Notes under the pieces: model-generated
Told to the model about the DNA's origin: nothing
The model's input: only the letters and a program-made list of their open reading frames with translations
Database searches by the model: none
Position numbers and translations under genes: made by a program
Shown: positions 39,101-50,600 of the stretch, piece by piece
Numbering within the stretch: the first letter of the stretch is position 1
Layout: each line of letters starts with the position of its first letter
From: Scatophagus argus
Lineage: Eukaryota > Chordata > Actinopteri > Scatophagidae
Direction of reading: 5' to 3'
Assembly: GCF_020382885.2 (NCBI RefSeq)
Contig: NC_058499.1
Location: forward strand, 10,711,872 to 10,775,871
DNA length: 64,000 nt

Positions 39101-42100
39101 TCCCATAAGCGCTGGTATGACGACTGTATGGGAGTTATTGCTGTACTGTAAATATATTACTTGGATATAACTTTTTGACTCACCAACTAAGTTGACTTTT
39201 AGATGAGTAACATATTTCGTATTTTTTATCAAACAAAATGTATGCATATTGGATATGACTATTTTTAAAAACACTGCAATAAAATAACTTTTAGAGCCTA
39301 AGTATTAAAAATGCAGTGTTTATAGAATTCTGAGTTTTGCCATACGGTGCCTTCCTTTTCTTCTAACTGTGGGCTGGTAGAAAAAAATGATCAGGATAAC
39401 AACATAGAACTACATATAGGACTAACAGAGACAAGGACAGTCGATGCAACTTTTGTTGTGCTCTCTTTATGGATTGTCATGCTGCTTGATGCTGGAGTGC
39501 TGCTTGTGAACCTATCTCTGTGGGACAGTTGCATAGCAAAGTTGTTGACACGTTACTCTGGATACTACAATCTTGGAGTGAACTTGATGTCAGTCCCACA
39601 TCGAGATTACTTTTACTTTGTGTATGGAGCCTCCATGCAAAACCGTGACGTTAAGTCCTTGCATGTCTGATGGAAGCTGCACCGTCACACACAAAAATTA
39701 CAGCCAAGTTCCATCTATTAAGTTAGTTTTTAAATGTTCTATTGACGCCAGTTAACTGGCAAAACTGATGAATCGGTCAACCTCTAATGGTAAAAGAATG
39801 AAATGTCACCATCTGTAACAAAGCCTCAGTTAGGGACTGCCCTGTGCAACGTAAACTATGCCTTAAATCGCCACTGCAGTATTTTGTCAAGACACAGCTT
39901 TTTTTTGTCTAACAATTTTCAACAAAATGCCTATTGTAACTTCACAATTTAGACCAGAATATACATTCACCTGGGCCAACACAACTTTGTGTCATAATGG
40001 TACTCACAGAGTTGGGGAAGTTTAGATAGCAGATCTGACATGGCATGTCCTGTGCCGATGATCTAGTGTTGATTGGAGGACGGATCCGAGGCTTCTTACT
40101 GGGGTTAATTACATGACACTCTGAGAAAAGCTTGTCAAGGTTACCATCAAAATACCTGCATAAATTGAGTCAAAAAAGAAAATCACAGTGTTAGAAAAAG
40201 CACAAAAATATGAGCCCTTCCAGTATATTCTCAGCTAACATAGCCGTTAGTTAGCAAATTAAAAGTGGCAGAAAAAGACAGAATGCACTGAAGTCATTCT
40301 TACCTTTCCATAAGCTTTTCTTTATCCCAGTTGAAGTGACTGAGAAGGATGCGTGTTATTGTTGCAGGATTCTAGAGGAGCAAAAAATGGTTAGTAATAA
40401 ATAAATCTGAATTTGAAAATTAACCACACTCTCAAGTCATAAGAACTTACATACAAATAAAATGTCATTACAAACTGCAGCCAAAGAAGCCCACTCCTCT
40501 CCGACACCAAATCAAGAAACTGTTAAAAACCGATTGGTCCTTCTACTGGATTGTATTATACTGCAGAAGAGTTTCATTTTCTCTTTTTTTCTGTTAACAG
40601 TACTTGCTCAAGAGGAGGCAATGAAGCCCAGCATTACATTCCATATGAAATGCTATGCTGTGTCTATAGACATATCACAGGTAAAATGTTTATGACATCA
40701 CAAACCTCTAGATAAATTATGGACAATGCCAATATATAGTTTTTTAAAAAAAACCACCAAACATCAGCCCTATTTCTGATGTAATCCAATCTGCATTTAT
40801 ATTTGCAACACTGATCCCACAATGTCCATATCTTAGGACGGCTCCATAGACGTGCACCATACTGTAGAGCACTGCAACAGCAGTGATGATGTGCTAAAGC
40901 AGATAAGTTTCAAATTTAAAGCTGGCTTGAAAAGTCATTGGAAAGATGCAAACAAATGCAAACTAATCACTGAAGTTCATCAAGTTGAAAATGTTTAATC
41001 TAAAACAAAACATCTGCAGATAATATGAACTGTAATATACAATTCTGCTTTCTTAAGCGAAAGAGACTGTACAGCGATTAAAAAGAAAAGGGTCTGGAGG
41101 GGTAAAAACAACTAGAGTTTCACTAAATTTTAGATCAGAGTATGTGCTCTCATACACACCTATATATTTACAAATTCACATATGTCTGTGTGCATTGTTA
41201 GAGAAACAGTAACATCCTATTGGTCAAGAAAAATCCAATTTTTTTTCTTTTTTGTAGCCAGCAGACTCATGACAGGGCTCCAGCAGGAAAATTCCCTTGA
41301 ATAACAAAGGACAAAAAGTTGTTTTGCATTGTGTTTGAATGCAGTTAGCTTTTGGGAGCCGTATAGTACAGAGAACACAATGCACCAGCTTTTAAAAAGT
41401 CGCTCCACATTAAAAGCAGAAGTCACATTAATCATTGTTACTGTGATTAAATAAAGGATTTCTTTAGGAATAACGTAAGTAAACGGCTCAACAACAAATA
41501 TAACAAATGACCGATAGCTTTTAGACATTTTATTGCACAAATGCTACATATTATATTTCAAACCTCCCTTTTTAGACTGGAACAAGAGTGCGGTTGAGTA
41601 CGTTATTGTACAGTCTCATAGTTCCACTGTTTAAGCAAAGCACTGGGGACTGTTCTCAGCAAATTGCAAGATTAGATAAGTGAAATGTTTCAATGTACCT
41701 CTTCAAACATACAGTGTTTATTTCACTCCACCCTGATGTAATTAGGTGTAGAAATCACAGGGAAATTCAAACACAACATTATTACAGTACAGTGTTCAAT
41801 AACGTGTGCAATAGCAGAAAACCTGTTAGTTGAAGATATATTATTTGTGTAAATGAAGTGACAATGCTTCACTAACATACAGCCACATGAACACACATAC
41901 TGTCACCTAAAGAGGTTGAGCTGTGACAAAGAATAACACTTTCTGGATAAACACTGTAATTGAACATGCAATTAAAGCTGGATATAGTTCAATGAAACAA
42001 AGCATGACATTCATTTGAGTGTATCAATAACATATGACAAGAAAAAGCATGAAAATATACTCAGTTTCCAGTTTACATCCACCTACCCAAACTAAATCAG

Positions 42101-43839
42101 TCTAATACAAGAGAACTGCAATGAATACTACCTTTATTATAGTTTTTATTGATACTGTTTTAAAGGGGTGTTCATTCAGTTTTATACTAATTTAAGAGAC
42201 TGTAGTTCGTGGTGCTGTTGAACTGCACTGAGATACCGCGAGGTGTTTCAGGGAAGACACATGGGGAAAGGCAAAACATTGGAAATATCTCTCAGTGTAT
42301 TCATAGACAATATTAACTAATCTCCGACAGTCTACGAAGATTCTACGGATGACAAAAATCCATCGGCTACTTGTAATTTAGCCTTTGTGGTGTCTTCAGA
42401 GCCTTGGCAAAGCCAGTCTCACTCGACATGTGAAGGCTATCCAACTAGCCTATTCTCCACATAAAAAATAAGGAGAATAATGATGGTAACATTTAGGCTA
42501 CTTAGGAAAAATTATTTGCGGGTGCAGCAAAACCTAAAAATTATGTATACTTAGGTAGACCTAAATACTATTTTTAGAAGAATCACCATGTCAGTTGTCT
42601 CTGCTGTGGAAACAACTGCCATGCCGCTGTACTGTATCCACCGTACCATTTTGGTTTCCCCATTTTGGAATATGCAGTCGTTTGGGGCGAAATTATGACA
42701 TTCAAAGACACTTTCTTGTATAAAATGCAACGCTATTTTTTACAATCGCAAATGATGACAGGTCTATCAAGACCACTTTCCTTTTTATTATCTACCCAAC
42801 TGTAGATAACTGAAAGGAAATGGAGGCCCAACTTGACGATAAGCCGAAGGGCTCCACTGAGTTTACCCCATCTACTTAATTTAAAATACAGCTCTTGCCA
42901 AATTATGACGTTGATTCGTGTGATCCATCCAAACTATTTTGTATGTCATGATAAGATAGCTTGTGAACGTCAACATAAATAAGCTAGCATATAACTTGCT
43001 AAGCAACTCGATGACCAAGCCTTTCGTCTAACATTACAATAACGTCAACGTTTATGTTAGTTCACACATTTTGTAACGTACAGTTTTTATTCCTTGGATA
43101 ACAAACCCCTGCTGCCGTCTAGGAGGAGTTGGCAGTTTTTTAATTCTAGAACTAAAGACACTAACGTTGTGCTTTTCCGGTGAGGTGCTAGGTTAACGGT
43201 TGCAGTTGGCTAGTTAGCAAGCAAGCTAGCTAACTTGCAGGCTAACATTAGCTTAGCAAACGTTGCTGGCAACTTCAATAGGGATTAGACTACTTCCTGG
43301 AAAAATGTATCGAAACTGATTATTAAATATACACATTTAATGTTGCCCATATTTCCATATTAAGTGTTGCACAGTTAAAGGGAATTCTACGTGAAAAAAC
43401 CTAAATGTTATCACTGTTGTGAAACTGCCAACTTCCAGTACGTAAACTATTCCTCCAAAGCTAACCGCTAAGCTAATGTCCAAGGCCTGTTTACGCTTCA
43501 CCCAAATCTGGACCCCGGTTTTTCCTGACACTGACATGCCAAAATACCTACCTGGATGACCTCGTTGACCTCCCTGATACACTCCACCATATGCTGGAGG
43601 ATCTGTTCGGCAGTCAAAACCTCGAAGCGGTAGTCCTCCTCCTCTTCCTCACCAGGACCGTGGCCACCTCCACCAGTCTCACTGCACTCATCTCGCTCTC
43701 CACCGGCCACCACGGGATCGACCAACTCCACCTCTCCGAGCTCCAGGGTGTCGTCCTCGGGCTCCTCTTCGGCGCTGTCCTCGCTACATTCCTCCTCTTC
43801 GTCGTCGTATTCATAGTTATAACCCTCGTCTGAGTCCAT
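33139..43839 (-). CDS. ARIH1: RBR E3 ubiquitin ligase ariadne-1 (HHARI)
   Basis: Fourteen coding exons on the minus strand: 43552-43839, 40304-40371, 40008-40155, 38362-38454, 38218-38273, 37327-37393, 37039-37145, 36863-36905, 36666-36737, 35565-35695, 35294-35351, 34089-34349, 33310-33422 and 33139-33223. They sum to 1590 nt (529 aa; human 557). The order is: acidic N-terminus ([17 protein letters not shown]), UBA-like domain ([20 protein letters not shown]), RING1 ([21 protein letters not shown]), IBR ([29 protein letters not shown]), RING2/Rcat and the C-terminal Ariadne domain. The catalytic Cys is present in [12 protein letters not shown], and the RFEHKLYAQ element of the autoinhibitory Ariadne domain is intact. 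The shorter length comes from a reduced Gly-rich N-terminus. The enzyme is activated by neddylated cullin-RING ligases and primes their substrates with ubiquitin. It is head to head with HEXA, as in human. Confidence 0.99.
34871..35125 (+). repeat. tRNA-headed fish SINE copy
   Basis: It starts with a tRNA-like A-box (GGTGGTGCAGTGGTTAGCAC), has a worn B-box (AAGGTTCCAGGTCTGGG) and then the same body as the copies at 2700 and 47674 (GAGTTTGCATGTTCTC, AAAAACATGCACATTA, TGTGTCAGCCCTGCGAGTGA). It lies in an ARIH1 intron, antisense to that gene. Confidence 0.8.
35222..35263. repeat. Perfect 42-bp AT-rich palindrome
   Basis: Every base from 35222 to 35242 pairs with 35263 to 35243, with no spacer and no mismatch. 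The ends are ATATGCATAAATAATATA and its complement, around a TA core. It lies about 30 bp past the donor of ARIH1 exon 35294-35351, on the intron side. Confidence 0.95.
36385..36485 (+). repeat. Probable second type of tRNA-derived SINE fragment
   Basis: The sequence GGTCGCCGGTTTGATTCCAC contains a B-box-like GGTTTGATTCC and resembles the head of common fish SINEs. It lies in the ARIH1 intron 35696-36665. The body and limits are unclear. Confidence 0.45.
40372..43551 (-). other. ARIH1 intron 1
   Basis: A 3.2-kb first intron. Toward its 5' end (42970-43470) it holds many GCTAGC, GCTAAC and TTAGC words, for example at 43210-43265. No coding exon or recognised repeat is seen in the rest. Confidence 0.6.
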
Positions 43840-44603
43840 TCCTAGGGTGGTTATCAACTTGTGACAAGCACACCTAAAGGTCTAGAGTGTGTGAAATCTT
43901 GATTGCGGAACAATACGAGAATCAAAATTATCCGAGCCTGTTTTTCAGCTGCAGCGAAAATAACAACAAAACGTCGCCGCTGCTAAGCCAACAAAGAGGC
44001 ACAGCGTCACCAACTGACGCCGGCCTTACGTCAGATGGGCTGTACAAGAAAATGTCAAAAATATTTTTTTTATATGACACATTTTTGTTTTCACATTGAT
44101 ATTTTTCAAAACGTTTTTAAAATACGACAAGCTAAAAAGTGAGTGTTTTTTCAACTGAAACTTTACAAGTTACGGGGCTTCCAACGGTAACTTGTAAAAT
44201 ACTCAAAAATGACGACGAATAGCCGAACTATACGATTTTGACATCGCTTGCAGTTGGATTGAGAAAGTCAAAAGAAATGACTGTCATATTTTATCAGCGA
44301 ATATGCTTTCAAGCAAGCATTTATTTTCTAGCCTACGTGGTGATTTTTTTTGTTTCCAACAATTTTCTGTTGAAATTATGTAACTGCAAAGCTATACAAA
44401 AACAAAATGAACCCACAGAATAAGCTTCCATAATTAAATATAGAATTATATGGAAAAAACAACAATTATTTCACCTTTTAATTAGGGGGGGGGGGGAAGA
44501 CAACACCCACACCTTGTGGCTCCCATGTGATCATGTGACTGCGTGCCGTGAGGCACCTGACCTGACACCAGCACAGTTTGACAGTGCAGTATCATCCGAT
44601 ATC
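43840..44603. promoter_or_regulatory. Divergent promoter region of ARIH1 and HEXA
   Basis: The 764 bp between the start codons of ARIH1 (minus) and HEXA (plus) carry a CRE-like TTACGTCA at 44026-44033, CpGs around 43970-44035, a G12 run at 44485-44496 and two E-boxes close to HEXA. The head-to-head order matches human 15q23. Exact transcription starts are not visible. Confidence 0.55.
44523..44539. promoter_or_regulatory. Tandem M-box/CLEAR-like E-boxes before HEXA
   Basis: Two CATGTG cores, 44524-44529 and 44532-44537, are 8 bp apart (CCATGTGATCATGTGAC). The second is a full M-box (TCATGTGAC), the kind of site bound by MiT/TFE factors such as TFEB. HEXA is a known member of the TFEB-driven lysosomal (CLEAR) network. 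The sites lie 65-80 bp before the chosen HEXA start codon. Binding is inferred. Confidence 0.55.
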
Positions 44604-47600
44604 ATGGACGTTATGTATATGGTTAGTTCTGGGCGACATACTCGTCCAAAGTTGTATTTACCATTATTAATTATACTCCAGTTTGTACTGCAGACAGTGG
44701 AGGGAGTTTGGCCATTACCACAGGCCATCACTTCCTCAGCGGAGCGATACTCACTGAATTCACAGGCTTTCTATTTTGGTTACGGAAGACAATCAGCCGC
44801 ACAACCGGGTTGTTCTGTTCTGGATGCTGCATTCAAGCGATATTTTTCTCTTATTTTTCCAGACCACACTTCTGGTAGGTGATAAAATGAGGTGGAATTA
44901 AGACTGTGGTTAAACAAGAGAGTTTAAACCTTTATGGGGTGAAAGGTGCGGTCATACTGACAAAACACTCACGAAGGTAGTCCGATTCAGGTGTTATATT
45001 GATACCTAAATATTGGGACAGCACTAGTCTATATATCATACTTTAAACAGGATCAGAGTTTTTAATTTTATATAGAATATATAAATTATATGTAATGTAA
45101 ATTCTGGCTTTTTAAATTCTAGACCGAGCATTGAGGGTAGATGATTTGGGAATTTGCATGTGTGAGACAGCATTATGAAGGGACAAACAAATAGAGCAAA
45201 GGGCTAGCTGTTGTTCTTTGAATGTTCTGTTTGTCCCGTTGGCTTTTAAATTTGATCAATGGGCTTTGTAGAGACAGCAGTTCATCAGTCAGATAGTGAA
45301 AGTTTACCTACTGTAAACCCCTCCCCCGCCCAATGACAATGGCCCACAGTTTTGCTGTATCATTGTCAAAATGAAAGTGCAACGGTGCACTTCTATAAAA
45401 CTTAAAGGCAGCATCTAGTGTCTAATAATTTCACTTTTATGGCCTACAGCAAATGGTGCTCTGCGATTCAGTGACAGTAAGCCATTCACACTTGACATCA
45501 GTGTTGACCATGATGACTGTGAGAGTTACCCAAATGAGGAATCTTCCGAGAGATGTAAGTATCAACACAGTTATCTGAGCCAGCTCATTGCACATAACAT
45601 TGGCAACAATGGCAACCCAACCGGTAGAGTTAGATGCATTATTTAACTTACTCGCATTTGTGTTCCAGACAGTCTGAATGTCTCTGGCGGACAAGCATCT
45701 CTCAATGCGGAAACCGTGTGGGGTGCTGTAAGAGGTGATTGTAGCCGATACATTATTGAAAAACGTACAAACAAAATAAGAACGTGTGAGCAAAAATACA
45801 ATACAGCAAATACAGTTAGCAAAGGAAAGGCTATGTTCCATTAAAGCCTGTTTAGCAAATTATACATGATTGCTTATGCTACCCACCATTTAATAACTGA
45901 TTTAAGTATCCCACTGTTATCTGTGCAGATTATAATGATTGCTGAGTATACACTGTGTATCTTCTGATTAAGCATAGGTCTGGAAACCTTCAGTCAGCTG
46001 GTGTATCAAGATGATTTTGGCTCAGTAAGTCAGAATTTTTCAAATTTATTGGGCCTCATTAGTCATTACTTCTTTTTTTGTACAAGCAGTAGTAACATGT
46101 TTTTATAGAGCTTGATTGATGTTTGGGATGGATCAATAAAAGCAAGTAACGTTTTTTCTGGTTGTTTCATCTTTTAGTATTTTGTGAACAAGACTGAGAT
46201 TGAAGACTTCCCCCGTTTTCAGTTCAGGGGAATTTTGTTGGACACTTCACGTCACTATTTACCTGTGCAGACAATTTTAAAAACCCTGGTAATAAACAGA
46301 TAACATAATATGAACCTCTGCCTTCTGTTTCATTTATCACACATCTGTGGTATTAACATACATTTTTCTTTTTAGGATGCAATGGCCTACAGTAAGTTCA
46401 ATGTGTTTCATTGGCATATTGTCGATGATCCCTCCTTCCCTTACCAGAGTGGGACTTTTCCAGATCTTTCTAGTAAGGTACGTCATGCCAACCTTAAATA
46501 ACAAGAAGTACCTCAAATCATGTGCACTATGACTCTGCACATTCATTGTAATTTACCTTGTACAACGTTTAAACATTTTAATCCACATTTCAGGCGATAA
46601 AACTGTTTTATCTCTAACTATATTATTTTACATTATCATAGTTTATTTAACTTGGCCTCCTTCATGAGGTTGGAAAATTCTGAAAGTTGCATCCACTCTG
46701 AACAAAGGCTTCTGGCTCTGATTCAGGGGGCTTTCCATCCGATGACTCACATCTACACACAGTCAGATGTGAGAAGGGTGATCTCATATGCCAGGCTGAG
46801 GGGAATAAGGGTCCTTCCTGAGTTTGATTCACCCGGCCACACCAAATCTTGGGGCAAAGGTAAAAGTCAGAACCCACAAGACGCATTTACTTATAAATGA
46901 TTTCATGTAAGTGATCTCAGCTTCTCGATGTTCAACATCTTAAGTACTTGGCATTGTGCCTGGTTTGGTTTAACAGGGGCCGTGTCTGCAAAGCAGGCAG
47001 GCCAAGACTCTAAATGGAAATGTCCCAAATCTTGAGCTTGACTGACGTTATATCTGGAAGACTCTTAATGGCTACACGAGTAGCAACAAGCGCCTGCACT
47101 CAACAGACAAATCAAGAGATATATGTAAACAAAACTGTATTTTATTGATTACCATCTGTTCCTCAGGACAACCCGACCTCTTGACTCACTGCTACAGAGG
47201 GAGCATCCCTTCAGGTACTTTTGGTCCTGTGAATCCAACGTTACCCTCCACCTATCAGTTCATGGCAAGACTATTTAAGGAGGTGTCATCAGTGTTTCCT
47301 GATAACTATATCCACCTAGGAGGGGATGAGGTGGACTTCACCTGCTGGTGAGCTGAAATGTGACACATCATTTAAATTCTTGCTGATTAATGATTTCAGC
47401 ATGTCCCATTCTTTGTATGCGGACAACTCACTTATCATGATGAAGATGTTTAAAATGAATCTGAACTCATCTGTTGTCATAGCAACAAGTCATTAAGGCC
47501 AAACCTGCAAAAGCGTGGGTGTATTGCAGGTAGCTGGAGCATGCGTCACTGGTTCACACACAAACTAATTTTCTCTCTTGCTTTCATAGATTTGCAACAA

Positions 47601-50600
47601 GTGTTGATCTAAATATGATTTTAGTTATAATCTCTTGATGTTGTTACCACAATTTTCATAATGTCTTCTCACAGCAAGAGGGTTGAAGTTTCGAATCCCG
47701 GTCTGGGCCCTTCTGGGTGGAGTTTGCATGTTCTCCCTGTGCCCGTGTGGGTTTTCTCCGGGTACTCCAGCCTCGTCCCCCGATCCCAAAAACATGCACA
47801 TTAGGTTAATTGGCTACTCAACATTGCCATGATTTGGCAGTTTCGTGATTTGAGCACATTTTGTCATCATCATCTTGTAGTGGATTCAGTTCAAAAGTAA
47901 AATATCTACTTTTAATGGATATCTATGTAGAAGTCCAATTCTGTTGATTTGACCCTTTGAACTTTAAGCTTTAAAAATGTGCATAAACAATCAACATAAT
48001 GCATACTGATAAATAACTTCCACTACTTGTTTCTAAAGGAAATCTAATCCTGATGTCCGAGCTTTCATGCAGAAGATGGGATTTGGAGCAGACTTCACCA
48101 AACTGGAAGCATTCTACATAGAAAAGTAAGTCGTAAAGGGGAATAGAAAGGGTAAACGCAGCATTCAATACTTTAATGATACAAATGTCTTAATGTCTCT
48201 ATTTCCAGCATTGTGAATATTACTTCAGCTCTTAACAAGACCTCTATTGTGTGGCAGGATGTGTTTGACTACCATGAGCGAGTAAGTACACCCCAGCAAA
48301 TATTGCTATTAAACAAAACAAATTGTGTTCATGTAAGCTTAGAAGCTTTTTAGATATTTATATTGTTATTCCATATTGATGCACATAAGACATCCCAGAT
48401 CATGTAATGGATTTTCTTTTAAAAAAAAAGCTCATTTGAAAACTTCAAGATTCTATAGCTCTACTCAAAATACTTTTGTTTGGCTATGAATATTTGAAAA
48501 TGAATATTTAGACCTCAGAGCTAAACATCAAAGCGAACCAAGGGATAATTTGCAACATGTATTCACATAAACTTAAAATTGCAGAATGTTTCTTAAACAT
48601 CCTCTAATATGTTCAATATCTTTGCTTTTTCAGGTAGAAATAATAAAAAAAAATCATCTTGTAAAAATACATTTTTTTTAACAGCACATTGTTTCATAAA
48701 GACGAGCTAACGTATCAAGCACTTCATGTGAGTCTGATAGTCTACAGCATTGTGTTGCAGCGTAGCTCTCTATCAGTGGTGGAGGTATGGAGAGAGGGCT
48801 GTTACCTGTGTGAAGTGCGCAGAGTGGCTAAAGCAGGGCTCAAGGTGATTCTAGCCGCTCCATGGTATCTGGACAAGCCAGGACCCACACACAACTGGGC
48901 CCGTTACTACACTGTGTGGCCCCTCGCCTTCAAGGGTCAGAAAAGAACCTGTGTGCTGTGGCTGCTTGAAGTTGTACTTTCTGCTGTGGTTTTTGTCTCT
49001 GATAACAATTTTTTTATAGATAAAACTTGGTTTCCTTTTGACTGTTACGGCACCATGGAATTTTCTGTTTGTAGATACAGCAGTAGGTGGCAGTGATGCT
49101 GTTGTCCATTACTCAATTTTGCAGACATTTTGTGTCCCGATCCTATATGGTATACTAATGGCATAGAAAAAGTACTGTGCATAGAAATCAATTTTTTTTT
49201 CATATTTACATTGTGAATACATAACAAATAGTACTCAGCATCAGTATAGTATTGGGACACAGCTACAGAGAGGTGCTGTGGCACATGCTCACAATGCTGT
49301 ACAGCCCTGTGGCTAACATGTGTGATGAAATCAAAGGCAAACCAAAAAAGAACAACAGATGTGTGTCTGCTGACTATAGATGTTTTACATTTAGGTTGCT
49401 TATCAGATGAACTGCCAAAAAAACCTTTTGCCATTCTGTTGATTTACTAAATATTCAAGCTATAAAAACTTGCGGCCTATTGGAAAATTCTTTTGAATTC
49501 TTTGATTTTGATCTTGTCACGCATACATGCTCCAGTCCTCACCATTGACCTCTAGATTTATATTCTCCTTGGTTAGCTCCATCATGTAGTGTGTGCAGCA
49601 TGTTCCAAGATGGTGACACTTTGGAGAAAGGATATTCTGAAGAGTGTGTTAACAGCCTAGTTTTAAAGAACACTATATGCTTTTGCATCATGAAAACCAA
49701 TTTAATGAATCCAAAATTCATATCCTTTGTCTCTTACTGTAGGTTTACAAATTTGGTGAAGCATGTCTTGCCTTTACTGGTAAAAGATCATTACAGATTT
49801 TTTAAACTGGTCTATTTTATCAATAGAAAACAGCTTCTAAACAGATTATTCAATACAAAGATACAGCAGGCAGACAGAACAGTAGCAACATAGCACAGAA
49901 GAACAAGACAGCATGTTGTTTGTCACTCTGCTCAGATTCCTAAGGACACAGTGCTGCACATCTGGAAGGGCGTCCCAGCTGAATATGAAGCAGAGCTCAG
50001 CAGGATGACCCAAGCTGGCATGAGGGTTGTGCTGGCTGCTCCCTGGTACATCAACCATATTTCCTATGGGCAGGACTGGCGCAGCTACTACACTGTGAAA
50101 CCACAGAACTTTTCTGGTGTGTTCATAGCCACACAGTATCACATACTATTATAACTGACTCAGTGTAGTGCTGGTGATTAGTTATATGGGCTGATTCAAA
50201 GATTGACTTGCTGAGTTTTGACTTGAAGTGGTGTGGAAAATTTGACGTGAAGGTTCTGTTTGGTAGTAAACTCATTGCCAGTTTATTTTACACATCGTGC
50301 TATTGAAGCAAATATTTTCACCGTTCATTCACAGGTACCGAGGAACAGAAGAAGTTGGTGATAGGGGGTGAGGTCTGCATGTGGGGGGAATATGTTGATG
50401 CCGCCAATCTCACTCCACGTCTTTGGTAGGAGACTGAAAACATATCTACAATAACATCACCAATCTAGACAACCTGAGATAGCGCAGCAACAATTGAATT
50501 AAATCATTCAGTATAATCACTGGTTATCACTGGTGAAATCACAGGCCAAGAGCAAGTGCTGCAGCAGAGAGGCTGTGGAGTGATGAGAAACAGACATCCA

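Noticed and set aside
44514-44603. Upstream in-frame Met giving HEXA a 30-residue longer N-terminus
   Set aside because: It would place a polar stretch far ahead of the signal peptide and overlaps the paired E-boxes. The Met at 44604 has better context and position.
45437-45841. 134-residue minus-strand open frame
   Set aside because: It is the shadow of HEXA exons 2 and 3 on the opposite strand.
48689-48760. Longer version of HEXA exon 11A starting further upstream
   Set aside because: The frame is open upstream, but the acceptor TTGTGTTGCAG at 48760 gives exactly ten residues before the Trp, the same as exon 11B, so the open upstream part is taken as intron.
49045-49434. 129-residue minus-strand open frame between HEXA exons 11A and 11B
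   Set aside because: It is low in recognisable motifs and lies over repeat-like sequence in an intron, so it is probably a chance frame.
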